Assembly: GCF_049243985.1 (NCBI RefSeq)
Contig: NC_135386.1
Location: forward strand, 9,257,501-9,321,500
Origin: Paroedura picta
Taxonomy: Eukaryota; Chordata; Lepidosauria; Squamata; Gekkonidae
DNA: 64,000 nucleotides
Direction: 5' to 3'
Shown: positions 1-11,368 of the stretch, one piece after another
Layout: each line of letters starts with the position of its first letter
Position numbering within the stretch: position 1 is the stretch's first letter
The notes under the pieces: generated by a model
What the model was told of the DNA's origin: nothing
The model's input: only the letters and a program-made list of their open reading frames with translations
Databases searched by the model: none
Position numbers and translations under genes: made by a program

Positions 1-1502
1 TTCTTCTTCAGCATAAAACTGCATTCTGAGACGCGTAGCAAAGAAACAGCCAGATCCTGAGATAATGGATGATTCGGATTATTTTGAGAAAGCCTTCCCT
101 TTTCAACTTAACCATAGTGACGGGACCTGCCCGCTATAACCTTGCAAGCCCGGTTCTGCTTTGCCCACCCCCTTTTCTGGCTGGTTGCCAGCTCCAGGAG
201 GGCAAGAACCAAAACTTGGGACACCGGGATGCCTGTATAAACAGACAAAATAGCAGAACCCAGCATAGTAAGCTGACACACAAGGAGTCTTCAATCTTCA
301 ACGCAATATCTGTTTAATAGTTCCCAACGCGTTTCGCTACACAAGGGATTGTATTAGTCTGATATGTATCAGTCTATTAAAAAGGCTGGTGACCCATCTT
401 AGTTTGAGCAAACTTCCTTTAAAGATATTTCCCCTCTTTTGCTGCAATTAATGTTTCAAACCCCTTTCCACGCCCGAAAGGAGGGGCAGAGCACAGAAAT
501 GGAGCGGGTTGAAGAAACGACTCAATAAGAGTTTAACAAGGGTTAAAATTGACTTTCCTTTAAAAATATAAAATGAGAGGAAGACGAACATTCTGGATAA
601 TCATGCGGGCTCTTACGATCCATTGATTAAAGGACGCAGAAACACAATTTCCTAATCGAGCCCTATTTAGGAAACAGCTGGAGGAATCTCCTCGGGTTGT
701 GCCTAAATCGTTCCCAAATGTTCCAAAACAAGCTCCAAATCCTTCCGTTCCAAACTTTGGAACGCTCTATCAGCCGATTAGCCATGATCGCCAACGTGTG
801 CTTTTGATGAGGACGTCTCCTGAGACGGGCAGTTGGTCGGGAACGGGCAGTAACCCGTTCTCAGACTTCAGATGTCCTCTGCACGGTTCAAGCACCGAGC
901 CCTGGCTCTTGCAGCTGGTTTTCCAAATTATATCTCATTACATTAGGCTGTCTCTTCGAGAAGCCCTGCTTAACTGGGCATGCTCTGATTGTTTTCTTTG
1001 TCATCTGACTTTCTGACTGGTTCCTGATCTCCTTTGATATACTGTACATGACATCCTTACGAAGCCAAGGCTTTTAATCAAAATGATGAGGATTTCAAGT
1101 GCGCGCCACTGTCAGAAAGGAGGAGAAGCATAATGCTCAGCAGATGTGTGTCCTTGCAGGTCAGATGGAATGAACGGATTTAAGACACTCCAGTGGGGCA
1201 CTCTTGAATTTGACCCTCCTCCTTTTCTTTTCCTTTTTTTTTTTTTGCAATTTAACCTTGGAAGTATCCAAAAGCCAGTCACACTCGACTGTGTGTCCTC
1301 TCAACGTAAAGAGACCGGGATGGTGTGGAAGGCAGAACGCTGGTTTGAAAAGGGAGAGATCTTTGTTTGAGATTTGTTTCTCGTCTTTTTGTTTCCTTTC
1401 TGACAGAGTTTGTAAGTGGCCTTGTTGGTCCACAGCAAAACTCCCAAAGCTGCCCGCAGTGTCCTGGACCCCTTCTAGAGTGAGAAGAGGGAGTGGCCTT
1501 TT
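1..1502. other. No gene recognised
   Basis: Unique-looking DNA with only short chance frames on both strands. Nothing resembling a repeat family or exon was recognised. Confidence 0.6.
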
Positions 1503-1643
1503 GTGGGAAGGGGACTGTAAGCCGCTTTGAGCCTCCTTCGGGTAGGGAAAAGCAGCATATAAGAACCAACTCCTCCTTCTTCTTCTTCTTCTTCTTCTTC
1601 TTCTTCTTCTTCTTCTTCTTCTTCTTCTTCTTCTTCTTCTTCT
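1503..1643 (+). repeat. Sauria-type SINE, 3' part with long (TTC)n tail
   Basis: GACTGTAAGCCGCTTTGAGC and CTTCGGGTAGGGAAAAG match the SINE 3' half, followed by ATATAAGAACCAACTCC and a (TTC)n tail of about 70 bp. Confidence 0.85.
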
Positions 1644-1929
1644 ACCACCATCTTGTGCTCGGTTGTTTGTTGACCAGTTGCCTCTGTGGGTTGGGAGTTT
1701 GGGCCTGCGTGCCTGGCTGTGACATATTCCAGGCTACCCGGGGAACAGGGAAGCACATGCAGATGTTGCAAAACGAAAGAAAGGGACCGCCTGTCTGAAT
1801 ATGTCTCCCGAAGAATCTTTCAATTATCTATGACTCACTGACTGCCTGTCCCCAGCCCCCAAAAAGTGTGACTGGCCACAACCAGGGTCTTCTTGGCCCT
1901 GGCCCCTGCCTGGTGGAATGAGCTCCAGG

Positions 1930-2128
1930 AGAACTGTGAAGTTTTGCAGTGGAATAGGCTGCCTAAGGAGGTGGTGAGCTCCCCCTCACTGGCAGTCTTC
2001 AAGCAAAGGTTGGATACACACTTTTCTTGGATGCTTAGGATGCTTTGGGCTGACCCTGCATTGAACAGGGGGTTGGATTAGATGGCCTGTGTGGCCCCTT
2101 CCAACTCTAGGATTCTATGATTCTAACA
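1930..2128 (+). mobile_element. CR1 LINE, 3' terminal fragment
   Basis: AGGAGGTGGTGAGCTCCCCC, GGTTGGATTAGATGG and a terminal GATTCTATGATTCTA are the typical CR1 3' end, severely 5'-truncated. DNA just upstream (1890-1930, GGTGGAATGAGCTCC) may belong to another LINE. Confidence 0.85.
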
Positions 2129-2172
2129 TCACAGCCCTGACAGATCCAACACAGCTCCGCAGGGCCCACAAG

Positions 2173-2288
2173 ACGGAAGAAGAAGAAGAAGAAGAAGAAG
2201 AGTTGGTTCTTATATGCCGCTTTTCCCTACCCGAAGGAGGCTCAAAGCGGCTTCCAGTCACCTTCCCATTCCTCTCCAAAGGGGAATG
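2173..2288 (-). repeat. Sauria-type SINE, 3' part
   Basis: Reverse-oriented tail (GAA)n, then GAGTTGGTTCTTATATGCCG and the CCCGAAGGAGGCTCAAAGCG core. Confidence 0.85.
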
Positions 2289-2309
2289 ATAATGACTCAG
2301 CATAGGATA

Positions 2310-2450
2310 TTGTTACCTTTACTGGTTTTACTGTATTTTACTTTATTGATGTATTTTATTGGCCTTTACCTACAAGGTTGTACGTCGCCCTGAGATGACG
2401 GACTCAAGAGGGGAGGCCTATATATCTCCATAATAAATGAAAGCAAGCAA
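2310..2450 (+). mobile_element. LINE 3' end, L2-like
   Basis: CGCCCTGAGATGAC..GGAGGCCTATATA..AATAAATG resembles the 3' end of squamate L2-like LINEs (a short '...CGCCCTGAG...TATAAATAAAT' tail). The family call is tentative. Confidence 0.4.
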
Positions 2451-3879
2451 GCTAGCATGAATTTGGGGCAGCGTTTTGAGTCGCTCTAGCACCAAGTGGA
2501 TAGAAGGTGAAAGTATGGAGGGGGGGTGAGCCAGGGGAAGTGTTGGGGTGAGGGACACCAGGGGGGTACGGAAGAAAGCTGCAAGGGGAGGGGGAGGGCA
2601 GAGCCTAGCTGGAGCTGGCAAGGGGGAGGGGAGGAAGGCTGGTAGGGGAGGGGGACTCATCAGTCTCCTCTTCTTACTGGCGTCTGGTAGCAAGGGAGAG
2701 AAAACAGTTTTGGTGAAATGGGTGACTCCGAAGTGACTTTCCTCAGGAGAATAATAAATACAGCAAATTGTGAGGTCCATTGCTATATTTTTACCACGAG
2801 GAGAGCACTGCTTTGATTTTACACCTTGAGCAGGGGTTATCTTTACTGACAGGTGTTATTTACATCTTCCCGTTTTTCTTCCTCGCTGACAAGAATATTT
2901 TGAAATCTCCCCTCCATCTTCTCATCTGCACCAAGTCACTCTTGTAAACATCTTGTGTTCTCCCCTGCTCCGAACCCATGGAAATCAATTCAGATGCAGA
3001 GTCCGGCTGTGAACCTCCTTACATAACCCTCACCGGGCGCCATGTTTCCTCCGCCACAGAGCTGCTGATCAATATCCCTCCGGTCCTTGAACAGTATCGT
3101 CTCTGTTAGGACTCCTGTCTGATACAAAAGCACAGCAAGGTACTCACAAGAGCTCTTTTGAAAGAGAGGAGAGATTCCCACCACCACCACCCCCAACCCA
3201 AGAGGTTGAACTAAGCAAATTGTGACAATTGTCATGGGAAATCTATTTTTTTCCTCCTTGTGATTAAACTTTCCTCCCAGATTTTACCGGGACCCAGAAC
3301 GGAGGTGTTGTGTATGTGGATCTGCCGATGGCTGAGTTTGAGGGCTGAGGCAGTATCCAAGCAAATGCATAACTGACCAAATGTGCAGTGAGGATCCAGT
3401 CTGCCGTTCCGAAGCAGGCTGGCCCTCGGGTTGACTGATGTTCCCCTTCTAATAGCCCCGTTCTGAAGATTCTGCGGCTGATTCTCCCCTTGGCACGGCC
3501 GTGCCGTTTGGGGGAACGATCCGCTCGTTAAAGAAGCTTCTGGGGAGCCCTGCCAGCTGGCAGCCCGAGCAGACCACACTTGGCTTTCGTAACTCCGGGA
3601 CAGTCACCCAGAGTGTGCTCTCCTCGCACGGACATGCCTGTGGAGGGAGCCGGCAACAAGCACAGGCTGTTTGCGGCTTTGGAGATCGATATCGGGGGCC
3701 CGTAATTGCGCCCTGGAGACTGCTGGAAGCCACCGGCAGGGCAGAACCCGGAGTGGTTGCCCATTGTGGGGCCAGCGATCCCTTCCCATCCCATGAATCG
3801 GCAGCTGCAGCCTCCAAAGTCAGCCCTGGGAACGTCGAAAGCTGCCCTCCATTCCGTCCGACTGCGGGTTTGCCTATCC
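2451..3879. other. No gene recognised; G-rich tract
   Basis: 2510-2660 is strongly G/A-rich on the + strand. 3420-3870 is moderately CpG-rich with overlapping open frames of 115-150 codons, none recognisable. Confidence 0.55.
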
Positions 3880-3978
3880 CAGTTGCTGAGGGACCTGGGA
3901 ATGTTCAGCCTGGAGGAGAGGAGGTTGAGAGGGGACATGATAGCCCTCTTTAAGTATTTGAAAGGTTGTCACTTAGAG

Positions 3979-4114
3979 CAGGGATAGTCAACCTGTGGTC
4001 CTCCAGATGGACATGGATGACAATTCCCATGAGCGCCTGCCAGCAAACGCTGGCAGGGGCTCATGGGAATTGTAGACCATGTCCATCTGGAGGACCACTG
4101 GTTGACTACCCCTG
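3979..4114. mobile_element. Fold-back hAT MITE with 8-bp target duplication
   Basis: Starts CAGGGATAGTCAACC, ends GGTTGACTACCCCTG, and is almost wholly palindromic. It is flanked on both sides by ACTTAGAG (3971-3978 and 4115-4122), the 8-bp duplication expected for hAT insertion. Confidence 0.9.
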
Positions 4115-4346
4115 ACTTAGAGGAGGGCAGAGAGAAGTTCCTGCAGCAGAGGACAGGAAGACCCACAGTCATGGGTTTAAACTACATGGAGAACAATACC
4201 AGCTAGATATTAGGAAAAAAATTTTCCACATTCACGGTAGTTCAGCAGTGCAATCAGCTGCCCAAGGAGGTGGGGAGCTTCTCCTCTCTGGCAGTCTTCG
4301 GATATTTATCAAGGATGCTTTAGGCTGATCCTGCAATGAACTAGCT

Positions 4347-4425
4347 CAGGGTAGCAAACGCTGGCAAGGGCTCATGGGAATTGTAGTCCGTGGACATCTG
4401 GAGGACCGCAGGTTGACTACCCCTG
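4347..4425. mobile_element. Fold-back hAT MITE, half element
   Basis: Retains GCAAACGCTGG..TTGTAGTCC..TTGACTACCCCTG (right arm). Most of the left arm is missing. Confidence 0.75.
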
Positions 4426-4462
4426 TATGGCCCTTTGCAGCTCTATGATTCTATGACTTTGT

Positions 4463-4640
4463 GAGCATGAAGGTGAAGCAGACAAGGGACGAGGGGCTCA
4501 GACAGGCCAATGGCACCTAACTGGATCTGCAGAGACGTAAATCCGCATCGGGGCGCAGCATAGAGGGGTCAGTCGAGCGGAGAGGGGTCTTTAAAAAGCA
4601 CTGCCTCTTGCCGTAGAGGTTGAAGCACGGCGAACGCCCG
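4463..4640 (+). repeat. Dispersed repeat copy A next to a CR1 tail
   Basis: GGTGAAGCAGACAAGG..GAGGGGCTCAGACA..AGAGACGTAAATC matches the reverse complement of 7700-7893. Both copies abut a CR1 3' tail. The origin is unknown. Confidence 0.7.
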
Positions 4641-4924
4641 TCCTCCGGGGACCAGCCAGAAAAAATGATGAAATTGCAACCCCAAACAGGTATCAACCCA
4701 GCAAACACCGCTGCTGACCGCTGCTCAGGAGGGCAAGCCCTAGATCTGATATAGACTGAAGCTACAGGGGGGGGGCAGATGTGAGTTCAGTGTTAAGGAG
4801 AAGTTTCCTAATTTGAAGCATAAGGAGGGACACCCTTACAGCCGCTCTCCAACCAGGACCAAAGAATGCCAAAGTATCAGAGGTGCCACAATCCAAGCAA
4901 ACAGGCTCCATCCAACTGGATGCT

Positions 4925-5015
4925 GGCCAAGTACAGAATCCTAGAATCCTAGAGTCGGAAGGGGCCGCAGAGGCCAACTAGTTCACCCCCAGCTTAATCA
5001 GCCTCAAGCACCCAG
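4925..5015 (-). mobile_element. CR1 LINE 3' fragment
   Basis: GAATCCTAGAATCCTAGAGT then GGCCAACTAGTTCACCCCC: a reverse CR1 tail, degenerate. Confidence 0.75.
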
Positions 5016-5021
5016 GCTAAA

Positions 5022-5308
5022 GTAAAGGTAAAGGTAAAGGTATCCCCTGTGCAAGCACCAGGTCATGTCTGACCCTTGGGGTGACGCCCTCCAGCGTTTT
5101 CATGGCAGACTCAATACGGGGTGGTTTGCCACTGCCTTCCCCAGTCCTTACCGTTTACCCCCCAGCAAGCTGGGTGCTCATTTTACCGACCTCGGAAGGA
5201 TGGAAGGCTGAGTCGACCTTGAGTCGGCTGCTGGGATTGAACTCCCAGCCTCATGGGCAGAGCTTTCAGACGGCTGCCTTACCACTCTGCGCCACAAGAG
5301 GCTCTTAG
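5022..5308 (-). repeat. tRNA-derived SINE with (ACCTTT)n tail
   Basis: On the - strand it begins GCCTCTTGTGGCGCAGAGTGG (an A box lies within), carries a B-box-like segment (GGGAGTTCAATCCC), and ends in (ACCTTT)n. A second copy lies at 32555-32845 in the other orientation. It differs from the Sauria SINE. Confidence 0.8.
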
Positions 5309-5339
5309 CACCCAGGCTAAGTTCCCCCAATTAGGTGAT

Positions 5340-5960
5340 CGTTCCCCAACTGAGTGATGCCGGAAGCCCCGATGCAGCCGAGGTTCCACGCCGCAGCGAG
5401 GCCGACATCCCGAGGGAGCCGGCCATGTTGCCCCTGAATGTCCTCCACGAGGTTTGACTCTCGAGAGTTTGATTCATTATCGTTCCCCTCTCCCCCCTCT
5501 CCCCCCTCCTCCGGGGAAGGCTCAGTATCGCCGGAACCCGTGTAGTGTAAAGTGTGGCAGAGCTGGCTAGTTTCACATGTCATCCCGATGCCGGCTGCCT
5601 TTGCGAAAGGCCTGATGTGCTTCGATGCTCGGGGCCCCGGGGCGAACGCAGCGCACGGGGACTCGGGCGAGCCTGCTAAGTGAGCAGGAAGCAGCCGGCG
5701 CAAGGCCGCAGGTAGGCCTCCCTCCGTCGCGCTGCCAGACCGAGCTTTCCTAACTCGGCGTTTCCGCGAGGGTGATAGGATGTGACTGCCCCCCCTGCGT
5801 GCCGTGTGACGCATACCTGCCCTGGCGTGCGCATGAGGCAGCTGCAAGACTGAACCGGTTATGCCGCCGATGCCTTTTAGGACGGGGCCTCTTTCCCGGC
5901 CATAAAAGGACTTAATCTTCGTGTCGCCTCGCGTTAAATCAGGGTTCGGATTATGAATGG
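5340..5960. other. Orphan CpG-rich segment
   Basis: CpG density is far above the flanks. A 237-codon open frame on the - strand (5317-6030) fills it but resembles nothing known. It could be a promoter of an unseen transcript or an upstream exon region. Confidence 0.45.
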
Positions 5961-6068
5961 GCTGCAACCGCTCGAGACCTCGGTGGTGAGAACGGAGAGG
6001 GATGATGCTCAGGTCTGGTCTGTCACTCACGGAGCCCTCTGGGGTGCAGGGCTCCAGTGGGGCAGAGG

Positions 6069-6170
6069 CAGGTTACCCCCGACGCTGCCGTTCTGCTGCC
6101 CAGCGGTTCTTGGGCAGGGCAGGTTACCCCCGACGCTGCCGTTCTGCTGGCCAGCGGTTCTCGGGCAGGG
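6069..6170. repeat. Two tandem 51-bp units
   Basis: CAGGTTACCCCCGACGCTGC... is repeated head to tail with a 51-bp period and few differences. Confidence 0.85.
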
Positions 6171-7120
6171 CTGCCATTTTAGATTTGTCTTGTGCGTTTC
6201 GGCAGGATCAGCCTGACTTCCTTTCGTTTTGTGTATTGACTCCTATTCCGGTATTGAGCTTTACACGTCTGTTTAGGGACTTTGCATCCTTTCTAAGAAA
6301 CAGCTATTTTCTAAGCTTCGGGCGGGGAAGTTTTCTTTTTCTTTTTTGTGCCACGTGAGTACTGTTAGATGAGCCTTTAGCAGATTTTCGTGGCGAAAAG
6401 GAAGCTTTCACAATTATGTTTCTTTCAGACATTTATGGTTAGAACTAGGGGAAAAGCCTGCTGCATTCAGGAATACAACGGGCACTAGATTTTGGGGGTG
6501 GGGGTGGATGTGGATGGCTTCCCCCTCCTCCCAAGAACTAGGAAGGCTGAAGGCTGGTGGCCCTCCGGGAAGGGAACTCACCAGCAGGGGGAGCTCTCAC
6601 GCATCAGGGATCTGCAGCCTCCGAGCCTCAGAGGAAAGTGGAAGGAGGAGGGGGTTGTCAGGGTGGAAGGTGATTGGCTGGCTGCTGGGCAGACAGGCAA
6701 GCCGGTTGGAGGAGGAGGTGCTCAGGGGCGGGGCAGCCGCCCTGAGTGGGTGTTAAGCGCTGAGTGGCATTTAAGCCGTCAGATGCAGTCCTTCTCCAAG
6801 CCCTTACCGGAAATATTAAGTGGAGCAGATTTCAGTGTTGTTTTTAAAAACAAAGACAGAAATGTCGGGGGAGAGGATACCAGTCTCCTGTTGATGTCTG
6901 GGCAGAAGCAGCAGAGTTGTTGCGGAGGGATCTGCCAGAGCTACTGTAGTCAAGGCTTCTAGGTCCACAGAGGATTATACGCAAATAAACATGATCCGTT
7001 CCTTCATTGAACCGAGACTGGATCATTGTGGAACTTGGAGGATCTCCCTAAATGACACTGGACAGAGAGAGGCCTTCTCCTAGAGTCCCGCTGCCAGTCA
7101 CAGCAATCTCAGCTCACCTC
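6171..7120. other. No gene recognised
   Basis: Purine-rich around 6480-6780. An open frame of 156 codons at 6492-6962 is not recognisable. Confidence 0.5.
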
Positions 7121-7124
7121 GGAA

Positions 7125-7540
7125 AAGAGAACAAGTCCAGGAGCACCTTCAAGACCAACAAAACTGGTATTAGGGGAGAAGCTTTTGTGAGCTACCGTTC
7201 CCTTCCTCAGATGGAATGTGGGACCACCTGTCCTTATATTTGGGAGAAAGCTTGGAGATCCTAAACCCATCACACCTGTTATTATCATTCGCCCACTATT
7301 TATCATTTGCCCGCTAGCGTCATTCGTCCGCTACTGTCGTTCACCTGCTAGTGTGATTCGGCATCTGAAATCACTCCACACTCCAGGATATAATGAGAGA
7401 TTGCTTTGCATTCTAGCTGTAGGTGAAGAAGCCAGCCGTGACTCCCAAAAGCTCACACCCTGGCACAGAGTTTGTTAGTCTTTAAGTTGCTGCTGGACTC
7501 TTTCTATCTGCTACTGCAACAGACAGATGTGCATGGCTAC
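7125..7540. repeat. Pieces of an 'AGCTTTCGTG' fold-back repeat
   Basis: 7130-7215 (GTCCAGGAGCACCTTCAAGA..CCAACAAAA..AGCTTTTGTGAGC) and, inverted, 7440-7510 (AAAAGCTCACACCCTGG..TAGTCTTTAAG). Same family as 12756-13126 and 34730-34935. Confidence 0.55.
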
Positions 7541-7676
7541 CCATGGTGATCTCCTACTAACCTTAGCAGGCCATCTGCCTGAATCAGTGCTAGGCGGTTT
7601 CATGTGTTCATGACTAGCTGTACTCAAAGGCAGACTCCATTGTACCAGCTTGTCATAGTGGCTGTGGTAGATGAGT

Positions 7677-7893
7677 TCATGCATGTCTCTCCACCTTGTG
7701 CATGCTAGAGCTGTACTGTGCCTGCAGCTCTAGTTCTTTGTGTTTCACCCTCAACGGCTTTTTAAAGACCTCGCTCCGCCCCACTGACCTCTGTATTCTC
7801 TGCTCCAATGCAGATTTACGTCTCTGAAGATCAAGTTGGGTGTCCTTGGCTTGTCTGAGCCCCTCATTCCTTGTCTGCTTCACCTTCAAGTCC
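7677..7893 (-). repeat. Dispersed repeat copy B next to a CR1 tail, coding-like
   Basis: Homologous to 4463-4640. One frame is open for about 72 codons (LKVKQTRNEGLRQAK, LDLQRRKSALEQRIQRS), charged and coiled-coil-like. It joins the 3' end of the adjacent CR1. The source is unidentified; it could be a transduced genomic or exonic segment. Confidence 0.65.
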
Positions 7894-8475
7894 ACAGAGT
7901 CCTAGAGTTGGGAGGGGCCATGCAGGCCATCTAGTCCCACCCCTTGCTCAGTGCAGAATCAGCCTCAAGCATCCAGGAGAAGGATCTGCCCAGCTGCTAC
8001 TTGAAGACCGCCAGTGAGGGGGAGCTCCCCACCTCCTTAGGCAGCTGATCCCCCTGCTGAACTACTTGGACTGTGAAAAATGTTTCCCTGATATCTAGCC
8101 GATATTGTTCTCCACGGAGTTTAAACCCATCACTGTGGAATTGCTCCCTGCCCTCCTCCAAGGGACAACCTTTCAAATACTTCAAGAGAGCAAACAAGTC
8201 CCCTCTCAACCTCCTTTTCTCCAGTCTGAACATCCCCAAGTCCCTCAGCCTTTCCTCAGAGGGCTGGGTCCCCAGGCCCCGGATCATCCCCATCCCTCTC
8301 TGCACCCTCTCCGTTTTGTCCACGTCCTTTTTGAAGTGAGGCCTCCAGAACTGCACACAGGACTCCAGGTGGAGTTTGACCCATGCAATATACAGTGGGA
8401 CTGTGACCCCGTGCAATTTTGATATGCCTCTGCTGAGACAACCCAAGACTGCATTTGCCTTCTTTACCACCGGAT
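7893..8475 (-). mobile_element. CR1 LINE, ORF2 C-terminus and 3' UTR
   Basis: A 157-codon frame (7997-8470) reads KKANAVLGCLSR, ESCVQFWRPHFKKDVDKTER, LGMFRLEKRRLRGDLFALLK: the CR1 ORF2 C-terminus, with the CR1 3' UTR reaching 7893. Confidence 0.92.
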
Positions 8476-9112
8476 CGCAGCCTGCTAACCTTTAGCTTAC
8501 TGTCCACAAGTACCACAAGCTCCCCCTTGCTTCAAGGGTGGCCAGTGCCACGCTCCTTAAAATTTTTCCTTCTTGCCGCTCTTAGTACGGCATCTCGGGT
8601 AAACACAAGAAATCCAAGCCCCTTTCCGTGGTTACTGGAAGAAGGTCTCTGGTTCTGCATGAGATAAGCACCCATCTCTCCTATGGAGCAATTGATTTTC
8701 TATCTAGGGACACGCAGGAGACCGTACAAAGAGCATGAGTAAGAAAGCTTCTAATAATGTGTCAGGTTCATTCTGCCGCCATACGTGGGAGGCTCAGCCC
8801 AGAATACTGATCCAGGCACCAGAGAACAACCACAGTTTACAAAGTCAATACACACCGTATGAAGTAGCCGTACGGTTATGAGATCCACCACAGGGAATGA
8901 AACCCAGAATTTTGAGATGCAAGCAGAGGGCAGAGGGCCTCGCCGTCTCTTCTCTGAAGTAAACCCAGCTAGAGGGAAACTATTGATTTTTTTTCCCCCT
9001 CGTAGCCGTCCCTCTTTCAAAAAGTTATTTCATGTCTGAAAGAAATGCGTGAGCTTAGGAAGGGGGGAGGAGAAGGGAAGGGTGGTGTCTTCATGTGGGG
9101 TGGGTCTGTTTT
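8476..9112. other. No gene recognised
   Basis: Unique DNA. 8751-9020 holds an 89-codon chance frame on the - strand. Confidence 0.5.
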
Positions 9113-9114
9113 TG

Positions 9115-9595
9115 AATCATAGAATCACAGAATCACAGAGTTGGAAGGGGCCACACAAGCCATCTAGTCCAACCCCCTGCTCATAGAATCACAGAATCAT
9201 AGAGTTGGAAGGGGCCACACAGGCCATCTAGTCCAACCCCCTGCTCATAGAATCACAGAATCATAGAGTTGGCAGGGGCCACACAGGCCATCTAGTCCAA
9301 CCCCCTGCTCATAGAATCACAAAATCACAGAGTTGGAAGGGGCCACACAGGCCATCTAGTCCAACCCCCTGCTCATAGAATCACAGAATCATAGAGTTGG
9401 AAGGGGCCACACAGGCCATCTAGTCCAACCCCCTGCTCATAGAATCACAGAATCATAGAGTTGGAAGGGGCCACACAGGCCATCTAGTCCAACCCCCTGC
9501 TTAACGCAGGATCAGCCCAAAGCATCCTAGAGCATCCAAGAAAAGTGTGTATCCAACCTTTGCTTGAAGAATGCCAGTGAGGGGGAGCTCACCAC
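9115..9595 (-). repeat. CR1 tail minisatellite, six units
   Basis: Six head-to-tail copies of a 63-64 bp unit (AATCACAGAATCATAGAGTT then GGCCATCTAGTCCAACCCCC) lead into a normal truncated CR1 (CAACCTTTGCTTGAAGAATG). Confidence 0.92.
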
Positions 9596-10409
9596 AGACT
9601 CTACCCTGTTCCGTTGGGGTCGGGAGGTTTTCTTTGCGGGTTTGTGGAAGTGGGCATGATCCACTGACAAAGTTTCCAGTGGTTCTGTTGCAAGAAACAG
9701 GAGCTGAAAGCTGCCCTTCTTTGCAGACGGAGCATTGTTAAAGCAATGGTTGATTCACGCTACGGGTGAAACAAGCTCACTTCTTGTTTTGTTAGTTCGG
9801 CCCAGGTTTCAGCTCTTTGTGGTACTCGATCGAGCTTCCTCAACCAGGATTTCATGGAACTCTAGGGCAGGGGTAGTCCTTGGGACTGTTTTTATTCAGC
9901 GAGATTCAGCCCTTTCCTGCTGCACATTACTACAATTCCAGGCCTTTCTCCTGAAGCCTGGAGGATGCCAAAATACGGGATTAGCTACACCAGGGGGTGG
10001 CAACAGATTCAGAAGCTGGAAGGGAGCAAAGCAAGCCGCCAGATAAACTTGGGGCAGGATAATTAACATTTTGTGTTTGCCCTTTCCAAAGGGAAACAAC
10101 TGGAGAACATCAAACGTCTGCTTGGCCTGGCAGAGGTGCAAAGCTTTGGATGTGTCTCAAATTGTGGGTTCTGGGCAAAGGGGAAAGCCAGACGGTCCAC
10201 TGCGAAGAGGGTGACCACTTTGGACCAAAGGGAGCAAACCACTCCTGAGGAGAACGTTCTTCCATCTTCAGAAATGCCCGGGCGCCACCAGTAAATGGGA
10301 AGGCATCCGCGTTTTGGAAATTATAAACACAAATGCAGTGTAGCATTCCAACTGTGGGGGTTTTGCTTTAATAAGGCAGCTGCTAGCTGCTCTTCAAACC
10401 TGAGGGCTT

Positions 10410-10457
<48 letters not shown>

Positions 10458-11100
10458 GGAATGCAGCCAGGCCAAGGTTGGGGCACCCAATAAGAGAGCC
10501 CTTGAAGGGTGCCGTCTCTGTCCTTGATGCAGGTAGCAACGATTTTCTTCCTCTCGCCACTGTGGGCCTTTCAGCGAAATGTGGTGCTTTTTTTTGAATC
10601 TCCACAAACCCCTGCGGAAATGCTTTCTGCCATCAAGACCCCCGGACCCTCCGCAGGAAGCAACCCCTCCACGCTACCATCTTCAGCATGGCGCAGATAC
10701 CGTGACTTTTTTCCCGTTTTAAGTCGCAACAAGCTCATGGGGGGGAGAAGGAATTCTAACCGCGGATGCAGTGGGCAGGTGTCCCTATGGCTGTGTTTGC
10801 ATTTTGTTTTGTTTTTAAGAAGAGAGCTGGGATTCTGTGCCTGGAAGTCGCAAATTTGATAAGGAAAAGAGCTGGATCCTGCAGCCTGAATGATACAGTT
10901 TCAAGAAAAGTTGCTTGTTTTGCATAATTTATTCTGCTCTTTGTGCTCTCCAGCGTCATTGATTTGGCATCTGCTGATCATGCGCAAGAGCAGGAAGCTC
11001 TCTAAAGCTCTGGAGCCCTCCTTTCCATCCCACTGGGGATCTTGGGAGATTTTCGAGGAATAGTATGGGGGTAGGGGAGCGATATGCATAGTTCAGTGGG
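9596..11100. other. No gene recognised; one GT microsatellite
   Basis: Unique DNA apart from (GT)n at 10411-10456. Confidence 0.55.
10411..10456. repeat. (GT)n microsatellite
   Basis: About 23 uninterrupted GT units. Confidence 0.97.
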
Positions 11101-11104
11101 AAAG

Positions 11105-11368
11105 CACCTCCATCCCAAGGATCTCAGTTAGGAAGCTTCTAACTTGGAGATCCAGGTTTGATTCCCCGCTCCTTCACAGGCAGCCAGCTGGGTGACCTGG
11201 GGCTAGTCACAGCCCTATTAGAGCTGTTCTGACTGAGCCGTGCCATCAGAGCTCTCTCAGCCCCACCTACGGAAAAGAAGGTGACTGTAAGCTGCTTTGA
11301 GACTCCTTTGGGCAGTGAAAAACCAGATATATAAACACCAGCTCTTCCTTGTTTCTCCCGAATTGTCT
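11105..11368 (+). repeat. Sauria-type SINE, 5'-truncated
   Basis: CAGGTTTGATTCCCCGC (B box), AGCCAGCTGGGTGACC, CTGTAAGCTGCTTTGAG and ATAAACACCAGCTCTTCC are the ordered SINE landmarks. Confidence 0.85.

Larger units (their letters stand above)
3880..4457 (+). mobile_element. CR1 LINE 3' fragment carrying two nested hAT elements
   Basis: Begins [17 protein letters not shown]-like coding sequence (CR1 ORF2 C-terminus) and ends in CTATGATTCTATGA. It is interrupted by a full fold-back hAT at 3979-4114 and a half element at 4347-4425, so the CR1 is older than both. Confidence 0.88.

Noticed and set aside
1475-1798. Poly-Glu and poly-Phe frames
   Set aside because: They are readings of the (TTC)n tail of a SINE.
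5317-6030. Open frame of 237 codons on the - strand
   Set aside because: High GC makes long chance frames likely and no domain is recognisable. The CpG-rich DNA itself is kept as a finding.
7997-8470. 157-codon frame as a host gene
   Set aside because: It is the C-terminus of CR1 ORF2 followed by the CR1 3' UTR.
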